From: Omphalotus guepiniiformis
Lineage: Eukaryota > Basidiomycota > Agaricomycetes > Agaricales > Omphalotaceae
Reading direction: 5' to 3'
Length of the DNA: 64,000 bases
Assembly (NCBI GenBank): GCA_028554645.1
Contig: JAQOOI010000064.1
Location: 248,001 to 312,000, forward strand
Of the stretch, positions 51,179 to 63,167 are shown piece after piece; position 1 is the stretch's first letter; every line of letters begins with the position of its first letter. The notes under the pieces were generated by a model, which had not been told where the DNA came from, ran no database searches, and saw only the letters and a list, made by a program, of their open reading frames with translations. Made by a program: the position numbers and the translations under genes.

Positions 51179-51881
51179 GGTGAGTGCAGGTCAGAAGGAG
51201 AGACGAAGCTTCTGGAGGGTCCGCTATGGCACATATCATTATAATATATATGTGTACATCAGATGCCGTTTCTTGTTATCGCCTCCACATGGTGCAAGGC
51301 TAATTGATAAGGGAAGTTGACAGCGGCATAACAGGGCACAACTTTCAATTTAGCTCTATTGCGCAGTCCACAATTGGATCATATCTGAGATTTTCATTCA
51401 GTGTCACTAGACAGACGAGTAGTGAGTAGTGAGTAAAGCACCATGGCTCTGTAATACAAGATACAAGATACTGACCGTTCAATTTCAAGCGGTATATCTT
51501 TAAATAATATGAGGCGAAGCATCGAAGCTTCGAGGATCGCGGACCATCAACAAGTTCCGGAAATACGCCTGAGTGTAGGATGAAAGAGTCTGCGTCTGTT
51601 TGCACCATGAGGAAGACTGAAGAGGGGCAGCGGAGCGCGTATAAAAGTTCAAAGAGGATGTGAAGAAGGAACGGAAACATGCTTTATTTTATAGCAAAAG
51701 GTACAATACTCAAAGAATAAATTAATGTGCTGTCCAAAGTCCTCCCGATACTGTATGGCCGGCCCGATAGTTCCTCGTGTAGACACCGACGACCTGCCGA
51801 CGACCCCAGCCGGAAGAGCGAGCGTGCCAGTATCAGCGAAGGAGCTAACACAAGGGCCAAAGAGTGTTAAGACCTGCATTA
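51179..51881. other. Gap between the UNC93-like gene and KEX2
   Basis: About 700 bp holding the UNC93-like promoter and the KEX2 3' UTR. Two small 8-bp tandem duplications lie next to each other at about 51416-51470 (gtagtgag and acaagata units). No gene was supported. Confidence 0.5.
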
Positions 51882-54705
51882 TTAAGTGTATGTCGGAGGT
51901 ATATGTTTGTCATGCTCATCGTCTGACCGCGGTTCATCACGGTACTGTGATCCACTAGCGGGAGCGCTAGCACCCGAGAGGGGTTCCTCATCATCGTCCA
52001 GGAAGCCAGAGTGGAAGCCTAAACCATTCGAGATCTGATGATCATCGCCCATCCCCCCTCGTAAATGAGTCTCCTCATCCGCGTCTTCATCGTCTGAAAC
52101 TTCTCCAAACGCATCATACAACTCCCTGGTGGTAGATGCACCACCCCTTCGTGGGCGCGCACCGCCGGATAACAACCCGCCAGTCTCCATCGAGCCCATC
52201 GGCATGCTCTCACTGTCAGGCAGACTCGAGTACTCCATCCGTTTCTGTATCACGCGCCTACGCCAGAAGAACACACCCACAGCGATGGCAAATACCGCTA
52301 CTGCAGCGATAGCACCGAAGAACCATTTTTGGCTCGACATCAAATTTGAGAGGTCTGAAAACCAGCCTTCATCGGGGGTAGGTGTGCTCGTGGGAGTGGC
52401 GGTAGCTTCAACAGTATCTTCACTGCCAGGAGAAAATGCAGGTTTGGAATTCTCTCCTTCAGCTGTACCATGGTCATCGGGAAGCCCCTGAGTGGGCCTC
52501 GTGGGCACTCTCGTAGAGGAGGGTGATGGTTTAGAGGAATCAAGAACGCCTTCGGGAGGAGGAAACACAATAACTTCCTCGGGGAGCTCGTACAATCTCG
52601 CCAATGATGGATCAATTGTTGAGCCCCAAAACATCATATTCCATCCAAGGAAAGAACCGTTGTAGTTCGGGTTGCCTTGGTCAGAAACACGAAGAGTCCA
52701 ATTACCGACTGGATTCTCGCCCCTGTTTTACGGTAGAGCATGTCAGGGATCAGTAGTGGATGATGAAACATAAAAACACATACCAGTGCTTGACAGACAT
52801 GAAAATCCAGCCAGGATATCCGGTACTATCTGCGTCCGATGACCTCTTACCGCCAAGTATACTCTTAATACCATTCGGGCTAACGAGTTCCACCTCGACG
52901 TCTCCACGCCTCCCATGGCTAATCCACACCCTCACATTAAGGTGTTCCAACGCCTCAAAATTACTCTCCATAAGCATATCCTGGGTTATAGTTATAACGC
53001 TCTTCACCCCAATTTCACCATCGGCCTCTTGAGTGATTGGCTGGCCGCCGCTGAAATTTCCGTCCGCATCCATAGTACCATTACCCAACTGTATTGTGTG
53101 AGTCTTGAACCATGCCTGCGGTTTAACCAGAGGCCAATCCTTCGCTGCAGTCACGAACCGCCAAGCATCGAGCACGCCGAACCCGTATTTGTAGCTGTAT
53201 AACCTGCCTTGAGCAGTTTCTTCCCAGTCAGGGTCGTCGATATTGATGATTCTCGCTGTCTGAACACAGAGGTGTTGAAAGTCGCGCCATGTGAGATCCG
53301 GACGTGCTTCAAGGGCAAGTGCGAAGACCCCAGCAGCATTAGGGGCAGCCGCGGAAGTTCCACCATGCATCGTAGTACATTGATTTTCTCCCTTGTCAGT
53401 GGTGGCCTGCCACAGATGTGAGCCAAATATCAGCGGAAGACACGGATCTACTCACGATACGCTTTCCACTACCAGAGCTGTAAGCAACTATCATATTGGC
53501 TGCACATGGTTCTGAATAATATGGATGCAAGCCCTTGTAGTCTACTGCGGAGACAGTAATCGAATAGATGCTGTTTGTGTACCCGTCAAAGTTGCACTGA
53601 TCACCCTTGGCCGCCCCATTTCCACTAGCGAACACGAAGATGGAGCCTTTGCCTCCTCGACCACGATTGATTCCATTCAGCACGGCTTTCTTAATCAGCT
53701 GAGAGGGTCCCTCCATGGACTTCCCGTCGTCAGGAGGTCCCCAACTACAGCTGTATATTGAAACATTTTGGAAACCATAGTTGAGCGCAGCTGCCTCATC
53801 TACATCGGAGATAGCCCCGGAAAGTATGCGAACACCAGCGACCTTTGACTCGTAAGCAATTCCAAGGCCACATGCGGTATTTTTACCAGCAGCAATTTGG
53901 CCAGCACAGCGAGTACCATGGTGGTCGTCTGGGAGTTTTGGTGTGGGAAGACTTTCGTGGTCGTTGAAGTCATATGAATCGTCGGCGTCCTGCGGTTATA
54001 AGCATGAGCAAACCGTAAAAATAGAATCAGAGAAGGAGGAAAACGCACAAAGTTATCCTTGAGATCCAAGCTAGTGTAATCCAACCCGTCGTCCACTAAA
54101 GACGAGATGACTCCCTTTCCAGTAAAACCCATCTCCCAAACTGGTGTTGCGTTCATCATATGCTCCGGAAATTCATCATTCACAAGATGCCATTGCTCGT
54201 GAAACAATGGGTCCTGTATGCCAAGCCGTTCAGCAACCCCTCGCGCAGAACTGTCCAGTGTCGGAAGGACAGGCGGAGGTGCGCGCTTCACTCGCTGCCT
54301 GAGTTCCTGCCGTGACAGAAACTTCACCGAAGATGCAAACCGCCGAGCTTCTTCGTGTCCATCGTCCTCCGAGCGCCAGAATAATATTGGGGAAGTATGC
54401 CGTGTACGTATATTAGCGCGAGCTCGCAAAGTCTCAAATGTCTCCAGGACCCAGTCTTGGTCTCCTCTAGGTGAAAACTCTGGTTTTCGTGTTCGTACTA
54501 GCCAGTGATTTATCAGTTCTCCGGCTTGCTCAACAACTTCTACGCCTAGTATATTGGTAACATCCACCAGTGATGCTGCACCGTGTGGGTCGTGTTCGAG
54601 GACATAGTAGTCATGTGTGGTATATGAGCGTTTGGCGGGTGAAAGAGCGAAGACTTTAGGATGTACAAGAAGAGCTAGAATGAGAGTGACGGGTAGACAG
54701 CGCAT
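51882..54705 (-). CDS. KEX2: Kexin, Golgi pro-protein processing protease
   Basis: Subtilisin-like serine protease (S8B) that cleaves secretory proproteins after KR/RR in the late Golgi. Start at 54705: signal peptide MRCLPVTLILALLVHPKVFA, then a prodomain ending in a self-cleavage site (LRQRVKR before APPPVLP). Catalytic Asp in SSLVDDGLDYTSLDL, His in DDHHGTRCAGQIAAG, oxyanion Asn in VFASGNGAAKGDQC and Ser in MHGGTSAAAPNAAGVFALAL are all present. The P domain follows (LEHLNVRVWISHGRRGDVEV, STGYPGWIFMSVKHW, NPVGNWTLRVSDQG), then a Ser/Thr/Pro stalk, one TM (FFGAIAAVAVFAIAVGVFFW) and an acidic cytosolic tail with QKRMEYSSLPD, the usual site of a Tyr-based Golgi retention signal. Full length, about 890 residues, with few introns. 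Confidence 0.97.
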
Positions 54706-54936
54706 TCTTCGACTGTCCTGGTCCGCTGTGGTCGTGGACACAGCAGTAGATGATATGTAGGTGCACAGCCACGCAATAAATCTAATCGTTTTTTTGAAAT
54801 TGATACATGGCGCTTATACTACATTATAGTGGCGCTTTGAAGATGGTACTTAGGTGAAATAAAGCAAGATAGAGCGACAATGTAACCAAAACAAATGGAA
54901 CCTCATAAAAGCCAAAAAAAAAGAAACGCGAAACAG

Positions 54937-55629
54937 TCATTCTCCTCCATCGACCGGTAGAATGCGGTCAAGAATGAGTTGAGTGATGATAAAACGCAAG
55001 AGTCTAAATGAAAACGCGACGAGTAAAGCCTACGAACGAGTATAAGAGCAATCAGGTAATTAACCAAATGCAGTACTTACGACAACTACGTCTCGTACTT
55101 CATCATTCCCAGCAGCAACGTCGCGTTCTTGGGCCGGGAAAGCAGCAACTTGATTTTGTGGGACCAGATCCGGTGGCTGTATACAAGCGGTCGCGATGAA
55201 TTGGTAACAGGCAGCGCAGGAGGCAAGGGTGATCAGACGCACCAACTGTAACAGCGGTGGATCTTCTCTGTTGTTGTCGGGTTGAGGAAGATTCTCTGAG
55301 ATGTCGAACTCTCTCCTTCGAAAGGGGTGATATCGACGAGGTTGCTTGACAGGATATACACGCCTATATCTTGTTTTCAGGAAAATGAAAAGGCGGTCGT
55401 TGAGAATACGCACGGCATGGCGAGATTGTTGAAAGTCTGTGCGGTAGTGGGGGTCGAGAGTAGAAAGCTTATAGGAATTGCAAAGAACGGCCTGGGTCAC
55501 ATTTGTAGCCAAGAGGGAGAACCCCGAGCGACGGAGAAAAGCAGAAAATTGCCAAAAATTGAAGCGCGTGCACACTGTACGAAAAAACGCGGCGCAAATA
55601 GAAACCACTTGACTTCTCTTCCATTTCAT
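54937..55629 (-). CDS. Unrecognised protein with two hydrophobic segments
   Basis: Family not recognised. Start ATG at 55629 (MKWKRSQVVSICAAFF). The first exon runs to a consensus donor (GTC|GTAAGT) at about 55083 after the hydrophobic stretch LITLASCAACYQFIATACIQ. The next exon, after an intron of about 50 nt, gives ALLVAFSFRLLRFIITQLIL and DRILPVDGGE with a stop at 54937. The joined frame of about 210 residues has two likely membrane spans near the C-terminus and a basic N-terminal half. One splice gives a coherent hydrophobic tail, which supports a real gene, but there is no homology evidence. It lies behind KEX2, head-to-tail on the same strand. Confidence 0.5.
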
Positions 55630-58265
55630 TCCCTGTAACTCATATCTGGCAATCCAGATCCGACTCCACCAAACTTTGCACCTAAAACATTAGACTGCGG
55701 ACTTACAAGCATGTTTAACTGACGCACCGGCCATACATCCCTGGATACCAATCCATCATTCGCAGACCTGAATCGTCAATCAGTCTTCTAAATTCTCAGC
55801 GGACTCAAAATGCACTATTTTCAACACCCTCCAGATCCGAGATTGTTCGACTCTCCACCTTATCTCGTTGACCAACCAGGGTACAGGAAATAACAGCGGA
55901 GTTTCATGCGGAGGTCGCCGTCATCTGGAGGTAGCCACATCCTCGGGGAATGCAGTTACTCGCCTGAGCCTATTGATAGCCATGGCGCGCAATGGAACTA
56001 GGATCATCTACAGCTTCAAAGCAACTCTAGCGAGTAGATATCTCCGCGTAGACGCAGCTCGGTGCCGTCTATCTGGATCGCTGAACCGGCGGAGGAAGCT
56101 GAATGAAGCACGTGACTGATGGCGTGGTCGATGAGTCACTCGCGGTTGATGAGTCACTGGCGGCATCAATCCTTGCCATCGACCCACCATGATATACCAC
56201 AAAAAAGCATCGTTTGACGTGTCCTATGAGCCCCAGAACATGACCGACGCAGCACGAAGATTCAAGACACCAATCACAGAGTCGGCGATCCCAGCCGTCG
56301 TTGTACTCGGACGTGTGGCAAGACTTCATTCAGAGCCTCAGCCAGTAACAGCAGTATCAGCATGACCTGTTATCAAGCCAGTCAATGCCAGAAACGTCTT
56401 CCATGTGAAGTGAATACGCACTGGAATGCAAAATGATCCACTCATATTCAAGCGCTGCGCCCTTCAACATACTTTTCGACATAGGCCATAGTCTACGCCA
56501 ATGCCTTCTGACAACCTTCCTTCGAAGCAGGAAGTGAGCTCAGTACAGTAAGTTCCGAGGGAAAGCTCTCGCGCCTATCCAAGTCCCGCTGAAAATTGTA
56601 CATTGGGTGAAAATGCTCGGCCGCTCCGTCGAGGTAGGAATTTTGTGGGTCCTGGTCATCGTATCGAACACGATGAGAGTTCTATCAGGGCCAACAAAAG
56701 TGCTCATCTCTATCATTGGGAATGTCCCATGGGTAGTGATGATGCGCCTCAGAGGCCGGCGCTCTCCAGGACATCATACTATGAAAAAATGGCGACCACC
56801 TCTTCAAGCACTCCGTCAAGGAAAGCAGTCGCTACATATGCACCATGTGTCTGAACACCTGCTCGAGTGGAAGGTGCGTTGTGAAGGTCCGCGAGCGGGC
56901 CCCACATGAGATAGCGCGACCCAAGTCGAAATTACCCACTGGGAGCAAAATAAATCGTCAAGACGCTATGCTTGAACAGTATAAGAGGACTTGCGAGCAC
57001 TATCGCGAGGCTAGCAAAGTCGCAACAGGTCCTGTCGCAACGTCGTGGTGGTACAAGAGGAAAAGCGGTGTGACAAATAAGTGCGGGACCGGGACCCACA
57101 CAATTTCAATTGGTAGGCCAAATATATGTCCCCGTACCCCTTTCTCAATTATCTCCTGAATCCTGTCCTTCGGTATCTACGATGTCTAATTGCCTGCGTT
57201 CAATCAGCTCTTCGTTTGTGTGTCGAAAGACTCATTAGATCTGACCAGTTCGAAATCGCACAACTGGAATTTTTCTAACCGTTGATTTTCTTTCAGGGCG
57301 CATTTTTACAGCAAAACAAACTATCGGCATAATTTCTGAGGTCGCCGTTTGCCACCAAAAATTTTTTGCAGTCGAATGAGCGTCTTGAGGGGAAATACGA
57401 CTTTTCTCTAGCAAATTATCACAATTGCTTACTCCACAGCGTGCAGGGAGCATCTGCATTTCGCATTGTTGGTAGTCGTCAGGGGATTCACGGTCAACTT
57501 ACTCGCTTTCGCCAAAAGCATTCGTTCAATCGGTGATCAGCAAGGCTTATTTCCAACTTGTTTCCCTGTGTCAAGTTTGCTGCATTTGTTGACGGCGTAC
57601 TCATGATGCTCTCGGGGTTTTTCCAGTTTTTCACTAGCGCTGGAGCCCTGCGTTTCCGATGCTTGCATACTCCTATGTAAATTATCCTTCAAGAATCACT
57701 TCTCCGCGCAAAAAAGTACTCGCTCCTCTCAAGATTACTCTTTCCAGGAAGAAGAACCGGTCCAGTACATATTCTCTGGTCTCATTACCTGCTATGGTGT
57801 TCTGACGGGTGTTCTGACAGGTTCTGACGGTCTTTCACTTTGCCTATCATACGCGAGCCTCGCGGCTTAGAGTTGAGATCTCTGCGCGACTCAAATCTTC
57901 ACCGGTCACCATGCAGTCTAAAGCTTGAGCTTATCATCAACCGCCATCAGGGAAAGCGCTTATCCTTAAAAAGAAGCCCTTTTGTGACACTCAGCTAGAT
58001 GTCGAAATAGGGGCTCATCATGCAGTCCTAATTACAGACTTGAAGTACGCGAACGCGAACGTCGCTTATGTATATGTGCTTGGAAAACTTGAATAACATG
58101 ATTTGTATACACCATTCCTATTGATTAATTTTACCAGTTGGCGTTGGATACAACTATTCACCGGTCAGAGGCGAGAGTGCACAGTCACATTCAAGTGACC
58201 ACGTTGATACACGCTGCAACTTCCAAAGCATCATCAAAGTCGTCTGTAGACACACATAAACATCT
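55630..58265. other. Gene-poor 2.6 kb stretch
   Basis: The longest stretch without a supported gene. A few short protein-like pieces occur on the plus strand: one beginning MHYFQHPPDPRLFDSPPYLV near 55.81 kb, one around 56.2-56.34 kb (MIYHKKASFDVSYEPQNMTD) and several overlapping frames at 56.6-57.16 kb. They cannot be joined with convincing splice sites and match no family I know. Two TGAGTCA sites lie at 56132 and 56150. From 57.2 to 58.2 kb I see nothing but the expected 3' UTR of ATG9 at the end. A decayed gene or an unrecognised non-coding transcript are both possible. Confidence 0.4.
56132..56156. promoter_or_regulatory. Pair of TGAGTCA sites
   Basis: Two copies of TGAGTCA (56132-56138 and 56150-56156) sit 18 bp apart inside an imperfect 18-bp direct repeat (gatgagtcact, then cgcgg or ggcgg). 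TGAGTCA is the palindromic half-site pair bound by Gcn4/AP-1-type bZIP factors. No gene start is close enough to assign them with confidence. Confidence 0.4.
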
Positions 58266-61200
58266 CTAGATAACTCTAGCCGGCCCATCTTTCCTGCTAT
58301 ATATCTGCGCTAAAAGACCAAGCACTCCATTATGATCCAACTCTTCGTCCTCATCATCATCATAAGCCGGCCTCGGCCGCTTCGCACCATCAACATACGA
58401 CCCGCCCAATCCACTCCCAACACCCCCATCAGGTCCTAGTTCCTCATCAGGTATCGCACCAATCCTCGATCCCTCGACCTGACTCGCACCAGGACTCGTA
58501 TTGCTGGGACCAGCAGCAGCATCGGTACCGGGCATCACACTCCCCTGCGAATCGCCCAACACAGCCGTCTGCGCGCCAGCCATTACACTCGCGCCAAAGA
58601 TTGACGAGGCAGACGGACCCGCAGGAGGATTAAGCGTCGACATTCCCATAACACTACCTCCCGGTCCTCTTCTCCGAGCGGCGTGTTGACTCTGCCTTAA
58701 TGCTCGGTCATACTCCTGCGCTTTGTCAGCCAGGGTGCCTTCGCTTTTACGAGCCGGTGATAAGCTAGGTGCAAGACCACCAAACGACGGCCCTCCCGAG
58801 CTTTCCATTTGTCTCCGGCGTACTAGTGAACCGATGGCAGTTGGATGAGCAACAGTGAAGTCTTGTATGCGGCTAAGGTAAAGAGAGCCTGAAGTATCCG
58901 GCATCCATTCTGGGTTTGCGGCCTTGAAATTGGGAGCAAATATCAGACCTAGACTTCTCAATTAAAGCTTTGGATATTACCTTGAAATTGAGGAAACTCT
59001 TCTCCATCTTACCCTCGTTCGAGATCATCCGCTTATCCTGAATCTTAGCAGGCGCTCCAAACTTAAAACTTATTACTACCATGTCATGGTGAGGAGGTAG
59101 GAATGCTTTACCTTGACATTGCCATGCCTTTCAAAGTTGAACTCTGCGAAGCTGCAGACATATCCTCGGCCTTCAACGTGCACTGAAAATTCCCGGAAGA
59201 AATCGATGATGGCAGGTGCACAAGCAGGTAGAGAAAACCACAAGACGAAGGGAGTCAATACCACCGACATCAATTCCTCAGCGAAAATCAGAATCTTCAT
59301 CGCGAATAGCTGTCCGAACTCTTGATGCACCTGAGCCGACATAATTTAGGGGAACAACCTCGAGAGTAATCATCACTGACCTTCTTACTGTGCAACTGGC
59401 CCTTCCATTCGTCCGGCATGTAATGAGTGTACGTGATGACTTCGGTCATCAACATCTCAGGATCAAAGACCCTGTTCTCATCAGGAATCATGCCCCGCGC
59501 GACACCGAGCACTGTACCAAACAATGTTAGGTAGAACAGCACCGTACGATGAGGTGTGATCTCGAAATGCAGGAAGATATCGGGGTCCCAGACTGTGGCG
59601 AGGAAGAGCACCGCCGCGAAGGAACCAGAGACGAATGCGACGAACCGCATGATCAGAGTCATCTTCTCATTCGGGAATTGGCCGATATAGATATTGGCCA
59701 GCGGGTAGCTCTCGTCAAGTCGCCGAATGAAAAGATGGGGCAGCTCATTAAACTCTCGAAACTTCCATTGTGCATACGAAGTGTACCGCCGGCCGCCAAT
59801 CGTCGACGGGTCCTTGTGATACTCCTACAACCTATGTCAGCAAGCCGTATTCTGCCTAAGAGAAAAATAGCGACCTCGAAATAACGGAAAAAAGAATACA
59901 TCAAAAGGTACAACACAATGAAGGGTGCGAAGATCGCGTTCAGTATGCCCATGAAGACGAAACGCCGCCTCATACTAGAATTCCAAGATTAGTAGTAGAA
60001 GTTGGCAAAAACGAGCAAAGCATACACACCCCTCAATGAGAGCGCTTCTGTTCTTTGATTTTAAGAATACTTTCCTGACTCTGCCGTGTTTGTCGAATAG
60101 ATATTCCATCAAGCAGAAGCGAAGATTCCACTCCAACGCTTGCGTCAACGTAGTGCCCTTACCCTCTCCCTCCGACACAAATTTCTTCAGCATCCCCGGC
60201 AATGGAACACGTAGATCTAACAAATCCTTATTGAACAGTGCAATAAGGTAGTTCTCCTGGCGCAGGATTCTGTTCGCAATATCATGTGCATCAAGTTTCG
60301 CAGTCGTCGTGTCATTAGCATTACCAGCGCTCTTGGAAGATATTGCGGTCAGAGGGTTGTCTTCGCGTATCATGCCTATGCGACGGACAACTTCAGGCCA
60401 TGATATAGTTTGAATGTCGGCCTGAAGCACAGTGTTTAGCAGGGATCTGGTGAAGAGAAGTCATGATCTGCTCACGTCTGGTATCTTGAGTAGATGGGTG
60501 TAGAAATTGTACATGTCGACAAGACGCATGACACCCATTATAAACGAGGCTATTTGCCAGACATAGAAGGCGGTGAAGAGCACAAAGAATAGTAGTGTGA
60601 AACCCGAAAACCTGAAGTGGCCTTAGTAGCCTGTTTATGTACGCAAAAGATCGGCTTACTTCGAAACGCAGCGATCAACGATTGCCTCAGATAGCCTCAT
60701 CTGTTTATCGGGTTGTATTTTGGAGTAGTCGATACAACCCAACAGAAACGTTGAAAATCCAATGACGAAACCGACTGTTCTGCAAACAGAAAGGCTGTTA
60801 GGCATTATCTAGAATCGTAGAAGGCCACCAACAGTAAATTAAGCCCTCTCGACAGGGCAATACTATAGATTCCCTTCCCCTCGTAATAGTAATACACTTC
60901 CTGCAGGAACGCGTCTAGATTATACACATTGACCCAATTCCATAGAGCCCGTTCATGAGCGTCTAGACCACGCATCTGCCTCGGTCGTTCGCGGTCCGTG
61001 CCCTCGAAGAATGTTTCCGCTCGTGGAGTATGGTCCCCTTCATCTACCTCTGATGGTCTTGGTGGAATTGAGACCGCGGTATGGGTAGGTAGAAGAGGAG
61101 GCAGCTTTCTCCCTGAGACCGAATGCAGTGGCTGTCGACGACTTCCACTGGTGCCTTTGCCCTTGCCCTTGGAAGACGATGAGGACCTGGCTGGTCTCCT

Positions 61201-61623
61201 CGAGGTTGCCTCGATCATGAAGCTCTGCGGAACTTCGCCATCTGACGAGTCCTCTTCAAGTATCTTATCTTCTTGGCGGATATTCGGATGTACAACATTC
61301 ATTCCAGATGCATTAGCATCCCACGAGACCCGCCGTTTAGAATGAGACTTAGACAAGTTGGACATAGGCGTTTGATCCGAGTCCTTTCTGCTTCCTCCAG
61401 CCTCTGCATCCACATCTTCTTCGCTCTCAGAATTCTCCTTGTCCTCCTCTTCTTCAAGCAAGGACTGATTGGCCTGCGAGTAGCCCTGATACGCTCTACT
61501 CATTGGGTTCAACATGTTCAAAAATGGCCTTGAGCTAGAGGCAGACGGATAGAATGATTGGGAAGCCTGGAAGGATCGTGAGCCCGACATTGGGCGAGAT
61601 GAGCGACCACTGGACGTGGGCAT
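58266..61623 (-). CDS. ATG9: Autophagy lipid scramblase ATG9
   Basis: Multi-pass membrane protein on small vesicles that seeds the phagophore and scrambles lipids delivered by Atg2. Start at 61623. A Ser/Arg-rich disordered N-terminus of about 200 residues leads to the conserved core: ERALWNWVNVYNLDAFLQEV, YYYYEGKGIYSIALSRGLNL, VGFVIGFSTFLLGCIDYSKI, WPEVVRRIGMIREDNPL, DIANRILRQENYLIALFNKD, LTQALEWNLRFCLMEYLFD, RFVFMGILNAIFAPFIVLYL, WKFREFNELPHLFIRRLDES, DPDIFLHFEITPHRTVLFYL, HYMPDEWKGQLHSKKVHQEF and FFREFSVHVEGRGYVCSFAE. A long polar C-terminal tail follows and ends GPARVI at 58266. The domain order is complete, at roughly 950-1,000 residues. Paired E-boxes lie about 110 bp upstream. Confidence 0.97.
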
Positions 61624-61731
61624 ACTGGGACTTGTTGGGATATCTCAGCTCTGCGACTCGAGCATGCAAAAGACGCCTCGGCGCCCAAGGCTTGCGTCGC
61701 TGTTACGTTTCGTGACAGAACGTGTTATAGT

Positions 61732-61748
61732 CACGTGTCTGCCACGTG
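61732..61748. promoter_or_regulatory. Two E-boxes CACGTG upstream of ATG9
   Basis: Perfect CACGTG palindromes at 61732-61737 and 61743-61748, 11 bp apart, about 110-125 bp before the ATG9 start codon. CACGTG is the core site of bHLH factors such as Cbf1 and Pho4 in fungi. Spacing of one helical turn on the same side suggests cooperative binding, but that is inference. Confidence 0.55.
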
Positions 61749-62143
61749 CTCTTGCTCGACTCTAAGTTATTTATCTAAATTATTTCTTCGTCGAAATATT
61801 GGGGCCAGAGATTCAACGTACTGCAAGAATGAGCAGTCATAACTAGTACCTATGTATCGTGCTTAACGTCCTACCTTGTCAAAGTCTCCTTACATGATGG
61901 CCATTCGCAATGCCTGACAGATCACAGCGTCGATGATAACGCCAGAACCAGCTGTAGAGTCACGATTAAGGAACGAATGCTACTTAGATTGCGAACAATC
62001 AGATATTGGGGGTATTTGTCCAAACGAGTCCGAGATTATCTACACATAAGACGATCCATAAATCCTGCCGCTGCAGCAAAGTAAGAGTTGGGAAGGAGGT
62101 TTGAAAAAAAGTCAAGACGACGTGCCTGACACTGCACCAGATG
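61749..62143. other. Intergenic, ATG9 upstream region and 3' end of the next gene
   Basis: About 400 bp between the ATG9 promoter and the stop of the small membrane protein gene. No coding region or structured element was seen. Confidence 0.5.
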
Positions 62144-62725
62144 CTAAGACGTGACCTTCGGCCTAACTGCATTCTTCTTGGATTTCGTTTTCCGCTTTCC
62201 CTTGTTCTTCGAGGACGATTTCCGCTTCTTTATCTTGGGGGTAGCAGGGGTGGGGGCCGGTTTGGGAATGAGCGTCGGCGTCGCAGTAGGCGCTGCCCCT
62301 CGTACTCTTATTTTGCCACCCTTTAGAGTTTCAGTAACGATAGGGCTTGCAGCTGGCCTGAATTTGAACTCCTTCGAATACCTGCACGCCAGCTTTGGTT
62401 CAGCGGGAAAGCCATCACAGTCTTCAACACACCTATTCGCATGAACTACTTTTGGCGTCTGGGGCCCCACCCAGCTTGCCTTTCTCATGGAGAACGCTAG
62501 CCAGAACAGAAATCCGAGGAATAAAAGCAGTGCTGCTCGTTTAAATGGTGACGGTGTGGGCTGGTGGAATCTGGGATCTTCTACAGGTTCTGCCTCCGCT
62601 ACTTGGGTGGCAGATTCCTGCTCCTCTTGTTCCTCGTTCTGCGGAACATCTTCATTTTCAAGAAGGCCTTGATTTTCGTCAGAAGTAGGCTCGAGCTCAT
62701 ATCTACTCGCAGGGTCTCTGGACAT
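62144..62725 (-). CDS. Unrecognised single-pass membrane protein, intronless
   Basis: One uninterrupted frame of 193 codons, unusual here because almost all other genes have introns. Start MSRDPASRYELEPTSDENQG; the first 65 residues are acidic and would face the cytosol. One TM follows (AALLLFLGFLFWLAFSM), with Lys/Arg residues before and after it. A lumenal domain of about 60 residues has three Cys (RCVEDCDGFPAEPKLACRY). The tail is Pro/Thr-rich and then very Lys-rich (KKRKSSSKNKGKRKTKSKK). The plan fits a type II membrane protein of the Golgi or ER. I do not recognise the family; the Cys pattern suggests a small disulfide-stabilised domain. Confidence 0.7.
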   Translation of the reverse strand: MSRDPASRYELEPTSDENQGLLENEDVPQNEEQEEQESATQVAEAEPVEDPRFHQPTPSPFKRAALLLFLGFLFWLAFSMRKASWVGPQTPKVVHANRCVEDCDGFPAEPKLACRYSKEFKFRPAASPIVTETLKGGKIRVRGAAPTATPTLIPKPAPTPATPKIKKRKSSSKNKGKRKTKSKKNAVRPKVTS

Positions 62726-63167
62726 GGTGGTTACTGGGTATGTCTTTGACGGTCGGAGTTCGAAATTGCTTCCTTCTTACTATCTCAGTCCGTACTGTCT
62801 CGAAGTCACTATCGCTGTCGGTGTAGTAGAAGTGATCAACGTCGAGATTCTAAACTGTATGCGTATTATCAATCTCAAATCCATTTCACAGAGAAAAACT
62901 GGTATGAGAACTGTACTTCACACCACAGGCTTAATCGGAGTTGTACTATCATGGATTGGATTCAAAACATCGATTTTCAAGTTCTTGCACACCATATTTC
63001 CAGGTAGTCTGTTACTGAACTCGAAATCACAGGGCTATATGAGGTCTACATCGACTGCTGCTCGGAAAGCCTGCCGGAGAACTGCCGGATAATGGATTGC
63101 ATCTCGGATCCCTGGCCCAACTTATCCTGTTCTCACCAGCGGTATCGTATCTTGTCGATAGACAACC
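62726..63167. other. Divergent promoter region before the amidase gene
   Basis: About 440 bp between the starts of the small membrane protein and the amidase. An open plus-strand frame of about 120 codons runs through it, but it has no intron signals or recognisable motif and is probably chance. No other element was identified. Confidence 0.45.

Noticed and set aside
53800..54060. Kexin frame that seems to stop after a hydrophobic segment near 54.0 kb
   Set aside because: An intron at about 54.0 kb explains it. The His motif DDHHGTRCAG is in the next exon, in frame.
55630..58265. Transposon in the gene-poor stretch
   Set aside because: No terminal repeats, target duplications, transposase or reverse-transcriptase motifs were seen.
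62724..63092. Open plus-strand frame of about 120 codons before the amidase
   Set aside because: Irregular composition and no motif; it overlaps the divergent promoter of two better supported genes.
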